A stretch of DNA of 64,000 nt from positions 62,001 to 126,000 of the forward strand of contig JAVYIG010002546.1 in assembly GCA_035222895.1 (NCBI GenBank). Direction: 5' to 3'. The DNA is from Strongylocentrotus droebachiensis (taxonomy: Eukaryota; Echinodermata; Echinoidea; Camarodonta; Strongylocentrotidae). Shown one piece after another: positions 34,270 to 44,159 of the stretch (position 1 is the first letter of the stretch; the number at the start of each line of letters is the position of its first letter). Both the position numbers and the translations under genes were made by a program. Under the pieces are notes generated by a model, which was given only the letters and a program-made list of their open reading frames with translations, had not been told where the DNA came from and did no database searches.

Positions 34270-34980
34270 ATACATGTCATTCATTCATACCTGCTATCAA
34301 TGATTCATTTATCATCATGCATTCATCATTCATTCATACTTGCCATCAATTAATCCATCGTATCAATAGTCAATCATTCATTCATAGGTCTCATTAATCA
34401 TTCATTCGTACATGTACTAGTAGATGTCATCAATTAATCATTAATTTATTTCATCATTCATAATTTTTCAAATTTGCCATTAATTTTCCATTCATACCAG
34501 TAGTTACCATCAATCATGCTGTACTTTTCATCAATCATTCATTCATGTTTACAGTAATCCTACATCATAGTTTCATTCATACTTGCTTTTGATTATTCAT
34601 ACATACCAGAAGTTGCCATGAATCATTTAATAATAATAATAATATTAATAATCTTTTTAAAGTCCTCTCCAAATTTTATCAAATTAAACCGAAAATGGAA
34701 ATTCTTTTTTCGAAATTGATCGTGAGCCCGGCAACCACGGAGCAGCGCCAGATCAACGTGCTCTACCAAACAAGGTAGCAACAACTCCCGTCTTTTAACA
34801 GCATTGGCCATCATTAATTCAAAGTCCTCATCATTCAATCCTTTATTCATACATTCAAGTACATTTGTATAATAACACCATTAATTACATGTATTCATTC
34901 ATACCAGAAGTTTCCATCATTCATACTTTCCTAGGTCTCATCAATCGAGCAATCATCCCCTCAAACTAGCCCCCCCCCCC
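34270..34980. repeat. CATTCATTCATAC minisatellite
   Basis: Degenerate units around TCATTCATACTTGCCATCAA, with a non-repeat block (34650-34830) that on the minus strand has GGTAGAGCACGTTGATCTGG, a tRNA-like scrap. C run at 34971-34982. Confidence 0.8.
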
Positions 34981-35069
34981 CCTCCAATCATTCAGCCAGG
35001 ACAGCTAGTAGCTGCCCCTGCCGGCCCCCTCCCCCACTCCGGGAACGGAGGGACCGCATGCATGTTACC

Positions 35070-35300
35070 AAAATTTCCGGCTTTTAACAAAGAAAAAAAT
35101 CTGCCTGTATTGACTTTACACACCAGACTTATGCTGAAAAGGGGGGGGGGGGGTGGTTGCTGAAAAGGCTTATATAACAAAGAAAAAGATCTACCCGTAT
35201 TGACTTTACACACCGGACTTATGCTGAAAGGGGGTGGGGGGGGGGGGAGTGCTGGGAACTTGCATATGCGTACCCTAAATAACACTGGGTGGGGGGGGGG
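35070..35300. repeat. Tandem duplication with G runs
   Basis: GTATTGACTTTACACACC and ACTTATGCTGAAA occur twice, 107 bp apart, each followed by 11-14 G. A third G run at 35291-35300. Confidence 0.85.
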
Positions 35301-35341
35301 CAGGGCTCCCCCTATCATTCATCCACAGTTCCCAAACTCAC

Positions 35342-35623
35342 TTGTGTACTGCATCACTTCCAATGCATCACCCTGCCTTTCCCTATTCATCAGACTGATG
35401 ACACTGATGCTGTACTGCGTCCCAGGCGTAAGCTCGCTGAAGGTGTAGTAATTAATCTCAATGTAGGGGACAATGTCTGACATCAAAGGGCCATCAGGAC
35501 CACTGTAGTGAAGGAGATATTCATCGACATTGTCAGTTTTCCAGATGATCTCTAAAGAGTTGGTTCCTACCTTGCTGATTTCCACTTCATTGTTGACTAC
35601 AGTAGCAGTGGTGAAATTTTGCA
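35342..35623 (-). CDS. FN3 domain D20 (type B), single exon
   Basis: 94 codons, phase 1-1, acceptor tctttcag, donor GTGAGT. SLEIIWKTDN in strand B, EYLLHYSG in strand C, FSELTPGTQYSISVISL in strand F. The end NRERQG..MQYTS resembles NSNRQRSAPMYTR of D30. Sequon NFT near the start. Confidence 0.92.
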
Positions 35624-36011
35624 CTGAAAGAAGACAATGTAAAGTGTTTTAAAGAGAAGGTCGAGTTGATTAATTGTACTTCCAGTAACCGATTTATTAC
35701 ATTGCTAATAATTTCCTTACACAAGCATTTGCTTCCCCGGATTTCGACTGCTACCTGTTTAATTTATTCACTGTACTGTTCTGTTTTATTTATCGTTAAC
35801 CATATATTGACAAGGAGAAGGAAATATTTTTGAGAAAAAAAAAAATTCAACTACAACTTTTATGGTCTTTATAGAAAGGGTGTCTTCCTACACATGTTTA
35901 TGCTAAGAAGGATTCACTGTATCAATAGTCAAAGTAGCTGATTAACAATATCGCTAAAAACTTCAACTTGTCTAAATGAATCATGATCTTCCTGAAAATT
36001 TGAAGACTTAC

Positions 36012-36281
36012 AGGTGGTTTCACTAGGAAGACTGAGTCCCCTCTCCCCGGTCCTTGCGAAGACCTGGGCCGTATACATGGTGTTAGGGTACAGGTCCAAG
36101 AGGAGGAGCTCAGGGCACGCCTCACGGGAAAGGGTGAAGACCGGCTGACGCGCACCGCAGCTATCCGTCGGAGACGATAACATGACAACGTAATCGTCAA
36201 AGATCCCTTCCCTTAGAGAAAAGGTGAGTAAAGCAGTCGTTGCTTTGATGTCTGAAATGTTGGTGGATGGAGTTAATGGAC
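36012..36281 (-). CDS. FN3 domain D19 (type A) without strand-B tryptophan
   Basis: 90 codons, phase 1-1, acceptor atcgacag, donor GTAAGT. Starts GPLTPSTNIS; strand B is ALLTFSLREG with no W; strand C DDYVVML; LYPNTMYTAQVFARTGERG in strand F. Cysteines in DSCG and EACPE. The EACPE block and the loss of W are shared with D29 (DACPE), ten domains on. One sequon (NIS). Confidence 0.91.
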
Positions 36282-36598
36282 CTGTCGATATTCAAAATAA
36301 TAATAATAATGATAATAATAGTAACAATATTAACAACAATAACAATAATGATATTTAATAATTATAATAATAACAATAATAGTACATGTAGTTATAGGTC
36401 AGTCAGGAATCCCATGACTTTTACAAGCCGATCACCTATCTGATTTTCAAGATATTCATGATTGGAAATCGAAATTTTATTTTTTGTTTTCCTAACTGTT
36501 TTTATAACACTACAGTCTACAGGAGAAAAAGAGTATGGTAAAACCGGTCACTCAAAGATTTTTACTTTTTTGAGGCACTTTAGGGCTTCAATCTTTAA
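36282..36598. other. Intron D18-D19, start
   Basis: AAT/AAC microsatellite at 36293-36385, otherwise nothing recognised. Confidence 0.7.
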
Positions 36599-36706
36599 GT
36601 AATATTGACTGCCTTCAGGGCAATACGATATATATCCCCCGAACCAAAGGTGAGGGTAATATATGACAAGTCGTATTGCCCTGAATAAGGCAGTAAATAT
36701 TACTAT
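36599..36706. repeat. 108-bp hairpin element
   Basis: TAATATTGACTGCCTTCAGG at the left pairs with CCTGAATAAGGCAGTAAATATTA-like sequence at the right; CAATACGA against TCGTATTG inside. No flank duplication identified. Confidence 0.8.
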
Positions 36707-36904
36707 CATTAACCACATCAGACATCTAGAGCAAACAAGAAACTCTTACTCTTAAATTATGTAAAATACAGTAGCCTACGTACTGCACAGGGTTTCCTAG
36801 CATAAAGAGTTGCAAAAACATTGTCAAACCAGCACTGTGAATCCAGTGCTTGTCAAAATTGTTGATACACTGCATTTAGGACCCGCATTTAGGATGAACA
36901 CATA

Positions 36905-37972
36905 TAAAAACAGTCATCTAATTTCAGGAATTAGAGTATGGAAACAACTTGAAAGTTCTATCAAGACATAACCTACTTTGATCAATTTTAAACACACTCT
37001 AAAAGCCCTGTTATCTGCAGATGACGTGTAAGTGAACTTTTGGGTGGTTTTCGTGCGAAGCTAACCAATTTTTTTCTATTTGCAAATTTATTAAATTTGG
37101 TTGACATGGTTAGCGTTATATCATCTATTCATACATGTAATGTATCCATTTTCAGCTATCTTGTAAACAACCTAAGTGTATTTTCAAAGAGCAATTGAAT
37201 GTAAATATGTATATAACAATTTTGGTCACTCTTGTGTTAAAGCTAAAGTTGAGTTCTGGTCATGCAATTGCATTGTGAAAGAAACGGTGTGGAATCGATT
37301 AGAAAATGTTGATCATCTATATATGTCAGTATTGGTGTGTACTGCAAGGTTCTGGAATCATCAAAATGGTAAGACTGAATTTGGCCCAGTCTTGGTAAAT
37401 TTACAAACACTGTACACAGAAAGTTGTATATGGAAGTACATGTGGCATAAAAATCTGTCCTGATTTTTATACTGTTACATGCCATAATTAAGAATATAAA
37501 AGTATTTGAAGAGCCACGCTTTTCAGGAAACATGTTTATCTGACGTTCTTCCCCATTTGCATAATAATAATGATAACTCATACAAATTAATTTTCACAGA
37601 ACTCAACCTTATTTTTAAGCTACCGGTATATCAGATTATAAAAAATGTAAGTTTTAAATCATTTTTTTCTTTCTTTTGAATACATTGTTATCATCTAATT
37701 TTTCTTCTTCACTTTTTCAATGTATTTTTTAAATTGAAAATTCCATTCACATACTTCTTGTAAATGATCAAGGATGATTCTTGAATGATCAGTTATTTCA
37801 TGAGGATACCAATTAATTTGTAATTTACCTGTTTATATGCTTGTGTATTTATTTATTTTGTTTTTGCTGCCGTTATTTATTTTAATCTTACCACACAGGG
37901 CGTCATGGAAGACCACCAAATTGGTGATGATGTGCCACCCTGCATAAAATATCAGAAATAAATAAATAAATA
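36905..37972 (+). mobile_element. LINE 3' remnant interrupted by a MITE
   Basis: At 36925-37020 a broken reading GIRVWKQLESSIK...INFKHTLKALL resembles the C-terminus of CR1/Jockey LINE proteins. The 3' tail at 37850-37972 (GGAAGACCACCAAATTGGTG, then AATAAATAAATA) matches 24.2-24.4 kb. The TTAA element at 37237-37618 lies between. Joining the two parts is inference. Confidence 0.55.
37237..37618. mobile_element. TTAAAGGTAAAGACC MITE, divergent copy
   Basis: Left 200 bp follow the 39286-39688 copy (GGTCATGCAATTGCATTGTG, GTACTGCAAGGTTCTGGAAT). The right part is different but still ends TTTTTAA. Confidence 0.75.
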
Positions 37973-37975
37973 GCT

Positions 37976-38105
37976 TAGTCAAACTACCGAGACCGACATC
38001 AGACCGACAAGAAACCAAACAAAGATATTACATTAATTCTATGGCCAAGAATCAGTCTGTTTGAAGTCGGTCTAAAGTCGGTTCGGAGGTGTGACTGAGG
38101 TATCA
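37976..38105. repeat. Short MITE 13 bp from the D18 donor
   Basis: GTCAAACTACCGAGACCGAC at the left against the complement of GTCGGTTCGGAGGTGTGACT at the right. 130 bp. Confidence 0.6.
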
Positions 38106-38118
38106 GTCTGGTTCTTAC

Positions 38119-38373
38119 TCTGAACAAATTCTGCATTGGCAACCTCCATTTCAGTGCCATCAGCAGCGATGGTGGCGAGTCTAAAATTGTAGATGGCGCC
38201 AAACAGAAGGTTGTCGATGGTGATAGACGTAGAGGTGGCTGGACGAGCAATGCTGTTGGTATTTCTGTTGGTGGTCGTGTAGATGAGGCGATAGGACTCG
38301 GCGCCCTCTTGTACCTGCCACGAAACGGTGAGGTTCTGGTTGCTACCAACATTAAACTCTAGGATTTGTTCAT
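38119..38373 (-). CDS. FN3 domain D18 (type B), single exon
   Basis: 85 codons, phase 1-1, acceptor tcaactcag, donor GTAAGA. The FN3 frame has no methionine early on, but it is open and shows LTVSWQVQ, YRLIYTT, ITIDNLLFGAIYNFRLATI and ends AEFVQ. A longer open frame over the same bases has no FN3 match and was discarded. Sequon NLT. The DEQILEF start resembles DPRILEV of D28. Confidence 0.9.
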
Positions 38374-38504
38374 CTGAGTTGAATGATAGGGAGACAGTGG
38401 GACGTTTTATGTTAACAATATATTAAAATTGATTCTTAACATCATCAGCATTAGTCAATTTAATGTATTAAATATGATACACAATTGAAGTCCCCCAAAA
38501 TCAT

Positions 38505-38850
38505 GTTTACAATATATAACTGATGACATGCACAAATGTTGACCCCAAAATGTAATCAGGTAATCTTACATGGTCATACATACTCTCACCAAGTTTAACT
38601 ATGATAGCACAATTTGTTCTCAAAAGAACATATTCTAACACATTTAAATTAACCTGTGACCTTTGACCTCTTGACCCAAATAATCGGATAATCTTTACAT
38701 GGTCATACATACTCTCACACAGTTTAACTATGATACCTCAATTCGCTCTTAAGTTATCGCGTTCACAAGAATAATTACGGCCGGACGGATGGAAGGACAA
38801 CCCTAAAACATAATGCTTTCCGGTAATCACTAAGTGTAGCGGAGGCAAAC
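38505..38850. repeat. TGACC-rich element, copy D
   Basis: Two units with CATGGTCATACATACTCTCA and GTGACCTTTGACCTCTTGAC, then GGACGGATGGAAGGACAACC and an imperfect version of the end hairpin (GCTTTCCGG...GCGGAGGC). Confidence 0.8.
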
Positions 38851-39004
38851 AAAATATAGGCTTAGGCCTAGGGGTGGGGATAGAATTGAATGTTAGGAAT
38901 TTGTTTTAAGTAGGAAATTGACCATTGAACATTTGTTGCATGAGTATGCATTGTACAACCATAATATCAACAGAAAAGGTTATTTTTATTTAAACTACAT
39001 GTAC

Positions 39005-39277
39005 CTGTATTGAATGATGCTTCTGAAGCGATGCTACGCGATTCATAGAAGACAGAGTAGATCTTGATGTTATAGGTCGTATCTGGAAGAAGACCACCCA
39101 CTTCAAATTCATTCCCCTCGTTGGGATAGACCACACCCACTGGGCGGGGCTCTGGCATGTCACCCCCGGAGATGGATAGTTCGTAACTGTCAAAGTTGCT
39201 GGTGGCTGGTGTCCACGTAAATGAGAGGCGGGTCTGGGTTGAAGACTGCAAGGTGATTGGGCCGGGTGGGGCAGGAT
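39005..39277 (-). CDS. FN3 domain D17 (type A), acceptor inside a MITE edge
   Basis: 91 codons, phase 1-1, donor GTACAT. The acceptor AACTATTAG is only nine bases from the TTAA end of a MITE, so the pyrimidine stretch before it comes from that element. DPAPPGPI start, RLSFTWTPATS in strand B, YELSISGG in strand C, VGVVYPN, then LLPDTTYNIKIYSVF. No sequon. Pairs with D5. Confidence 0.92.
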
Positions 39278-39285
39278 CTAATAGT

Positions 39286-39688
39286 TTAAAGATAAAGACC
39301 AATTATGGTCATGCGATTGCATTGTGAAGAAACGTAGTGGAATCAATCAGAAAAGGTTGATCATCTAGCATATAAGTATTTGTGTGTACTGCAAGGTTCT
39401 GGAATCATCAAAATGATAAGAAATTTGGCCCAATCTCCGTAAATTTGCAAACATTGTACACAGAAAGATGTATATGGGACTACGCACACTTGCGCGACAC
39501 ATGCGTTTATCTCTCACACACCAATATATTAACTAATTTACAAAATATATCAATTAGTAGGCGGTTTCCCGGCAACATTTTTATCATCAGGTATTAGTCA
39601 AAACATATTCTTTCACATGATAGATAATAAGAGCTCCTGTTTCATTTTTTGAAATTGGGGCATTTCCAATACTGGCCTTTACCTTTAA
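39286..39688. mobile_element. TTAAAGGTAAAGACC MITE, full copy
   Basis: 403 bp with TTAA at both ends and terminal repeats TTAAAGATAAAGACCA and TTAAAGGTAAAGGCCA. GATCATCTAGCATATAAGTA and CATGCGTTTATCTCTCACAC mark the family. Begins nine bases upstream of exon D17. Confidence 0.85.
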
Positions 39689-40217
39689 CCCTTACTGTAC
39701 TGGGCTATAATCTCGGCCGTCGATTGTCCGATGAACACGAAAATTTGCATGTTTGTAGATATTTACGTAAGGAACAAGATGGTATAATTAGTTTTTTCCG
39801 AATATGCAAATTTTTGTTGTTAGCCTAATTAATTATGCAAAATGCGCTAATTTTATGCATTTTACAGATAACTTGTCAAACTCCACTTTTTGAATGTTGA
39901 AACTCATTATTCATATGAAACTTCTTTTCTAACACAAAAAAGTTATTTTAATGTAATTAATAATGATAATTTATGCAAATTTTGATGCGATTTTTATCTT
40001 TTTAATTTTTTTTGATGACATGCACATACTAATTGTTATGTAACGCCTTACAGGTATATCCGATTTCGACGAAAATGGTATCAAAATGTGCGTAAGACTT
40101 GAGGGAAAAAAGTCATGAAACAACAATTCAAAATTCCGAGCGGTTGCGGTGCAATCTCTGAAAATGTCGAGGGGGGGGGCCTCCCAGGCCCCCCCCCCCC
40201 AGTACAGTAAGGGTTAA
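39685..40217. mobile_element. TTAACCCTTACTGTACTGGG element
   Basis: 533 bp, perfect terminal repeat TTAACCCTTACTGTACTGGG. Shares one TTAA with the element before it. Inside the right end is a C/G hairpin. The inner sequence resembles parts of 51854-52626 (GCAAATTT, CGGCCG). Confidence 0.85.
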
Positions 40218-40401
40218 TGATGGTAATAATGATGGTAAAGATTTGATCACTGAATTATGTACTACTGTAGTTCAGCACTTCTCTTCCTTTTTTGAGGCCC
40301 ACCTTGGCCATTAACATTGACCTAAAAATAAATGCTGTCCTGAAAAAGTCTTATTTTCATGTCACAGGACCCTAGTTAAATCACGTCAAGAATAGACTAA
40401 C

Positions 40402-40665
40402 CTGTCACAAACTGCAGAACACTTGTTTGCCGGCTACCATCGGTATCCATCACAAAAAGTTGCACAGAGTAGTTGGATGCTGGCGACAAGGAGTCAAGCG
40501 TGGCGCTCAGAGTATTAGCAGAGGGGGATAAATTCATGATGTTGTTACCAATGGCATTATACAACCGGACAGCATAGCCCTGGATGTTGTTGACATGTCC
40601 CCATGCTAGAGCGATTTCATCGCTACTAAGGGATACCACATGGAGCTGACCTTCCAGAGCACATG
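40402..40665 (-). CDS. FN3 domain D16 (type B), after a giant pyrimidine tract
   Basis: 88 codons, phase 1-1. The acceptor cttctacag follows about 230 nt of almost pure pyrimidine on the transcript strand. Strand B EIALAWGHV, strand C GYAVRLYN, LSPASNYSVQLFV in strand F, ending VLQFVTG. Sequons NLS and NYS. Donor GTTAGT. It resembles D26 in strands B, C and F. Confidence 0.92.
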
Positions 40666-40679
40666 CTGTAGAAGAGGAA

Positions 40680-40905
40680 GTGGGGGAGAGGGCGGAGGGA
40701 GAGGGCGAGAGGGAAGAGGGGGAAGGAGGGAAAGGAGGGAGAGGGCGAGAGGAGAGAGGGGGAAGGAGGGCGAGAAAAAGTGATAGAGAGGGTAGAGAAA
40801 GGGGAGGAGAGGGGGAGAAGAATGGAGGAGAGGGGGAAAAGAATGGAGGAGAGAGGGGAGGGGGAGAAAAGGAGAAATGGGTGGGGAGGGAGAGAGAAGG
40901 GATGT
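40680..40905. repeat. GGGAGA polypurine tract
   Basis: About 225 bases of G and A with few exceptions. On the transcript strand this is a C/T tract ending about 15 nt before exon D16. The Glu/Gly/Arg open frame over it is not a gene. Confidence 0.95.
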
Positions 40906-40999
40906 ACTAAAATAAGGTTATATGTTCAAGTAGAGGGTACAGTTTCAAAAACGTACTTGTACAGGGTGTAGTATATATATCACTACATGAGGTGAAACT

Positions 41000-41840
41000 G
41001 ATGTTCATGTAAATATACTATACCTGTGCCTGTACATGTAGGTGTATATTGGAGTTTCTTTGGCATAAAACATACATAATGACGACATAACTGTCAAAAA
41101 ACAAATGCTTACCGGGGGTACAGAATGATATGTAGACTAACAAGTACCTGCAGTTGGAAATAGCTTCACGCAAAGAATCCAATACTTCGAAATATCAATC
41201 TAAAGTTATTTCAATATCCTTATCGATCACGTTTTGAAAGTTGTGAACATTTCCAACGACAAGTGCATCATCCAAATATGTTCCTATGGGATAAGAAAAG
41301 CAACATCTGGTGCCGTTTTCAATTTTGTTGAAGACGTACTTGATCTCAGAAGCCTTTTGAATAGATTTTGGTTGTGTGCCCGTAAAGTAGCTCTATAAAA
41401 AGTATTTTTGTTTACCACAGCGCAGTTGAGTATATTCATATATTAGCTGTTTTAATAAATGTTATTTAACTATGTTTACATATACATGCGCAATAGGGTA
41501 TTAGAATCGCCCTTGGGTTAATTTCTTAGTTTTGATGAAGCAAGCTATAGAGAAAAAGGACGTAAAGTTGAAGTCCACCCTGATATTTAGTTGGCTTGAA
41601 TAAAAGACGGAACAATTATAGAAGCTGATCAGTGAAAGTTTGAGCAAAATCTGACTAAAGATAATAAAGTTATGAAACTTTGAAGTTTAATATAATCAAT
41701 CACATATCGGCAACACTTTGACGTACATGTATCCTGCAAGATTTTACTGAAACTCTCACTGACCTATTCCTCTACTTCTATCAGAACCCATTTAATATCA
41801 GGATGCACCGTCCCTTTCAAAATTGAGCTGTCTCTCTTAC
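41000..41840. other. Intron D15-D16, unassigned
   Basis: A weak pair of ends, GTTGAAGTCCACCCTGATA at 41571 and, inverted, near 41790-41820, may mark another decayed MITE. Nothing else recognised. Confidence 0.4.
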
Positions 41841-42116
41841 TTGTAAATCCATATCTGGTTAGTACGTCACTTCTGGTGTCACCAGAAATCGCAGTGACCG
41901 AGACAGAATATTCCGTGTCCGGCTGAAGCCCCTCAAGGGTGAAGGTGCCATCGGTGCAGCGATTGATGTCGAAGGGAGAGTCCGTCTGACTGGACTCGGG
42001 GCTGTAGCTGACCTCAAGGCGCTCGTAGTTGAGGTCATTGAGAGACGTATCTACCTTCCATTCCAAGGAGTAAGGTCCTACACTCTCTAGCTCCAGACCA
42101 TCTGGCCTTTCAGGAA
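41841..42116 (-). CDS. FN3 domain D15 (type A), single exon
   Basis: 92 codons, phase 1-1, acceptor ctttacag, donor GTAAGA. VPERPDGL start, strand B YSLEWKVD, strand C LEVSYSPE with QTDSP, then GLQPDTEYSVSVTAISGD. The C-strand motif pairs it with D3 and marks the first A step of the second full block. One cysteine (NRC) and no sequon. Confidence 0.93.
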
Positions 42117-42164
42117 CTGTAAAGAATTTCAAACAAGAACAAGGATAGAGATTGATAATAATAA

Positions 42165-42402
42165 TAGTGGGTTCTTGTATAGCGCTCATGTCCGTCACAC
42201 TCGACACTCCTGGTCCTCCGCAATTATTACCCCTGCGTTTGCACGACTGCCATCATATGGTGCTCTAGCATTTCCATGACTCAGGTCCTGCCAGGTACCC
42301 ATTTAATTATCTCTCCTGGGTTGAGTGTGGCAAACGTAGATTAATGTCTTGCCATGTGATCCACTGTCCGGTGACATACACGTGTCCACTAGACCATGAC
42401 AC
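42165..42402 (-). repeat. tRNA-derived SINE (family 2)
   Basis: Minus-strand order: GTCTAGTGGACACGTG head, GGCAAGACATTAATCTACGT, GGGTACCTGGCAGGACCTGA and the 3' end GAGCGCTATACAAGAA. Confidence 0.75.
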
Positions 42403-42825
42403 TCTTTCTCTCTCTCTCTCTCCTTTTGTACACTATGCCCTTCACTATTCTCTATCTCTTTCTAGCCCTTCTCCAATGTATTTCCACTTCTATCTCTACC
42501 CTATTTAATTTTTACTCCAACATCCTTACCTACCTTTACGTTATTCTGTGTTTCTCTGCGCTTATTCACTATTATGTCTTTCTTTCTATCTTTAGCTGTC
42601 TGTTACAAAAACATATTAGGTTTCTTGTACCTTACTGGGCTGTGTCATCTCCAACTGTGGTCACGTAAAATAGACGTAATACAGAATAAAGAACTCTGCT
42701 GACAAGTTTGGTTTCATTAACTTGTCAACAGCATTCTTTCTTCTGTCTTGTGTCAGTGTTTGCTATTGAGCATTATTCTCTCATTTTTACTTCTCACAAT
42801 TATATATGTGTGTGTATCATAATAA

Positions 42826-43095
42826 TATCCTTTGGCAAGATATTAACCTGCACTTGCTACTCTCCACCCAGGTGTTAAATGGGTACCCGGTAGGATGCGA
42901 CCGTCATTGTTGGTCAAACAGTTTTTGAGCATCAAGTAACGCCTGGCTGGAATACTCCCCAGGGAGTGGAGATTGTGCACACAGTGTGTGCGGGCAAGCA
43001 CTGAATCCAATGACCGGGGTAGTAGTATATTTGTAAAGCGCTTAGAGACATTGTATTAAGCGCTATATAAAAGCTAAATATTATTATTTTTATTA
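42826..43095 (+). repeat. SINE family 2 body and 3' tail
   Basis: Head missing. CTTTGGCAAGATATTAACCT, CTCTCCACCCAGGTGTTAAA, AGCGCTTAGAGACATTGTAT and GCGCTATATAAAAGCTAAAT then ATT repeats give the 3' structure of the family. Confidence 0.8.
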
Positions 43096-43991
43096 TAATA
43101 CTTTGTTCTTTTATGGTGCATTTCATGTCTGTTGACAATTCAATGCGCTTTACAATATACATATATATATAAAACATAACAAGATCATAAAAGGAAGATG
43201 AGTAAACAGAAGCATATAAAGAAAAAAAACAAAGATCTTACGAAGAGAAAAATTACAACATTACTTTAATATTCTTCATGATATGCTAATTTGTAAAGAT
43301 GAGTTTTGAGTTTAGATATTAATGTTTGGGAGTTTGTTTGGGAGTATGCGTGTGCGTGTTTGTGTGTGTGTGTGTGTGTGCAGTTGGGTGCATGTTCATG
43401 TGATAATATGATGTGATGATGAGTTTATTTGTACCAGTTGCCTTTGTCTGCGTAGTGTACAACATATATATATAGCATGTAAGTATTAAAGACAGAAACA
43501 AAACATGACGCATGCTGTTTTTGTTTTAAGCTTTCTTCCTCTTTGACCTTTGGAAATTTACTTCTGTTTTTTAAAGACGGACCATTTGCCAATTACTAAA
43601 TTCTTACATTACATAAATCTATAAACATATTATATCCTTATTTGTGACTCTATATCATAAATACGATTAACAACTTTAAAAGAATAATAACAATATTAAC
43701 AATAATAATAAAGATAATTAATATAAATACTTTTACTTATAATAATAATGATAACAACATTAATAATAATAATAAAAATAACAATAATAAATAATTATTA
43801 TAAATAATAATTAAAAAACAGTACAAATAATACTAATACTAACAATAATAATCATAATAATACTAATACTACCGGTACTACTACTACAAATGATAACAAA
43901 GTTCATAACAATTACAATTATTACAATGAGAGTAATAATACCTATGACCACAGTAATAGCAGGAAAAGTACATCCTTTTGTGTTTACATAC
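43096..43991. other. Intron D14-D15: GT run and AAT microsatellite
   Basis: (GT)n with GC at 43349-43380 and a 270-bp AAT/AAC array at 43685-43960 that stops about 35 bp from the D14 donor. No gene. Confidence 0.85.
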
Positions 43992-44081
43992 CTGTTGTGA
44001 ACGCGAGGTCAACGTCATCCACTGTGAAAGTATACTGCCTGCCCGGGGTGAGACTTTCAATCGTGGCAGATTGAATAACAA
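43992..44081 (-). CDS. FN3 domain D14, second half
   Basis: 30 codons, acceptor tctgttcag, donor GTATGT. It carries the diagnostic ESLTPGRQYTFTVDD of strands E-F and the short end LAFTTG. The frame follows from the donor phase and from joining to 46061-46174. The intron between the halves (about 2 kb) holds a 113-bp satellite. Short strand G makes this the most compact domain of the array. Confidence 0.87.
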
Positions 44082-44159
44082 CTGAACAGATAAGGTAATT
44101 AATACAAAACTGTTTAACCCATCAAGACAAACACTGGGTACTAGTAGGTAGAACTGGAA

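Noticed and set aside
37999-38352. Longer minus-strand frame over D18
   Set aside because: It is Ser/Thr/Pro/Arg-rich with no FN3 core. The neighbouring frame gives a clean domain with correct phases.
40680-40910. Gly/Glu/Arg-rich open frame
   Set aside because: Translation of a polypurine tract; composition alone keeps it open.
43319-43513. His/Thr repeat protein frame
   Set aside because: It is a GT dinucleotide run read in frame.
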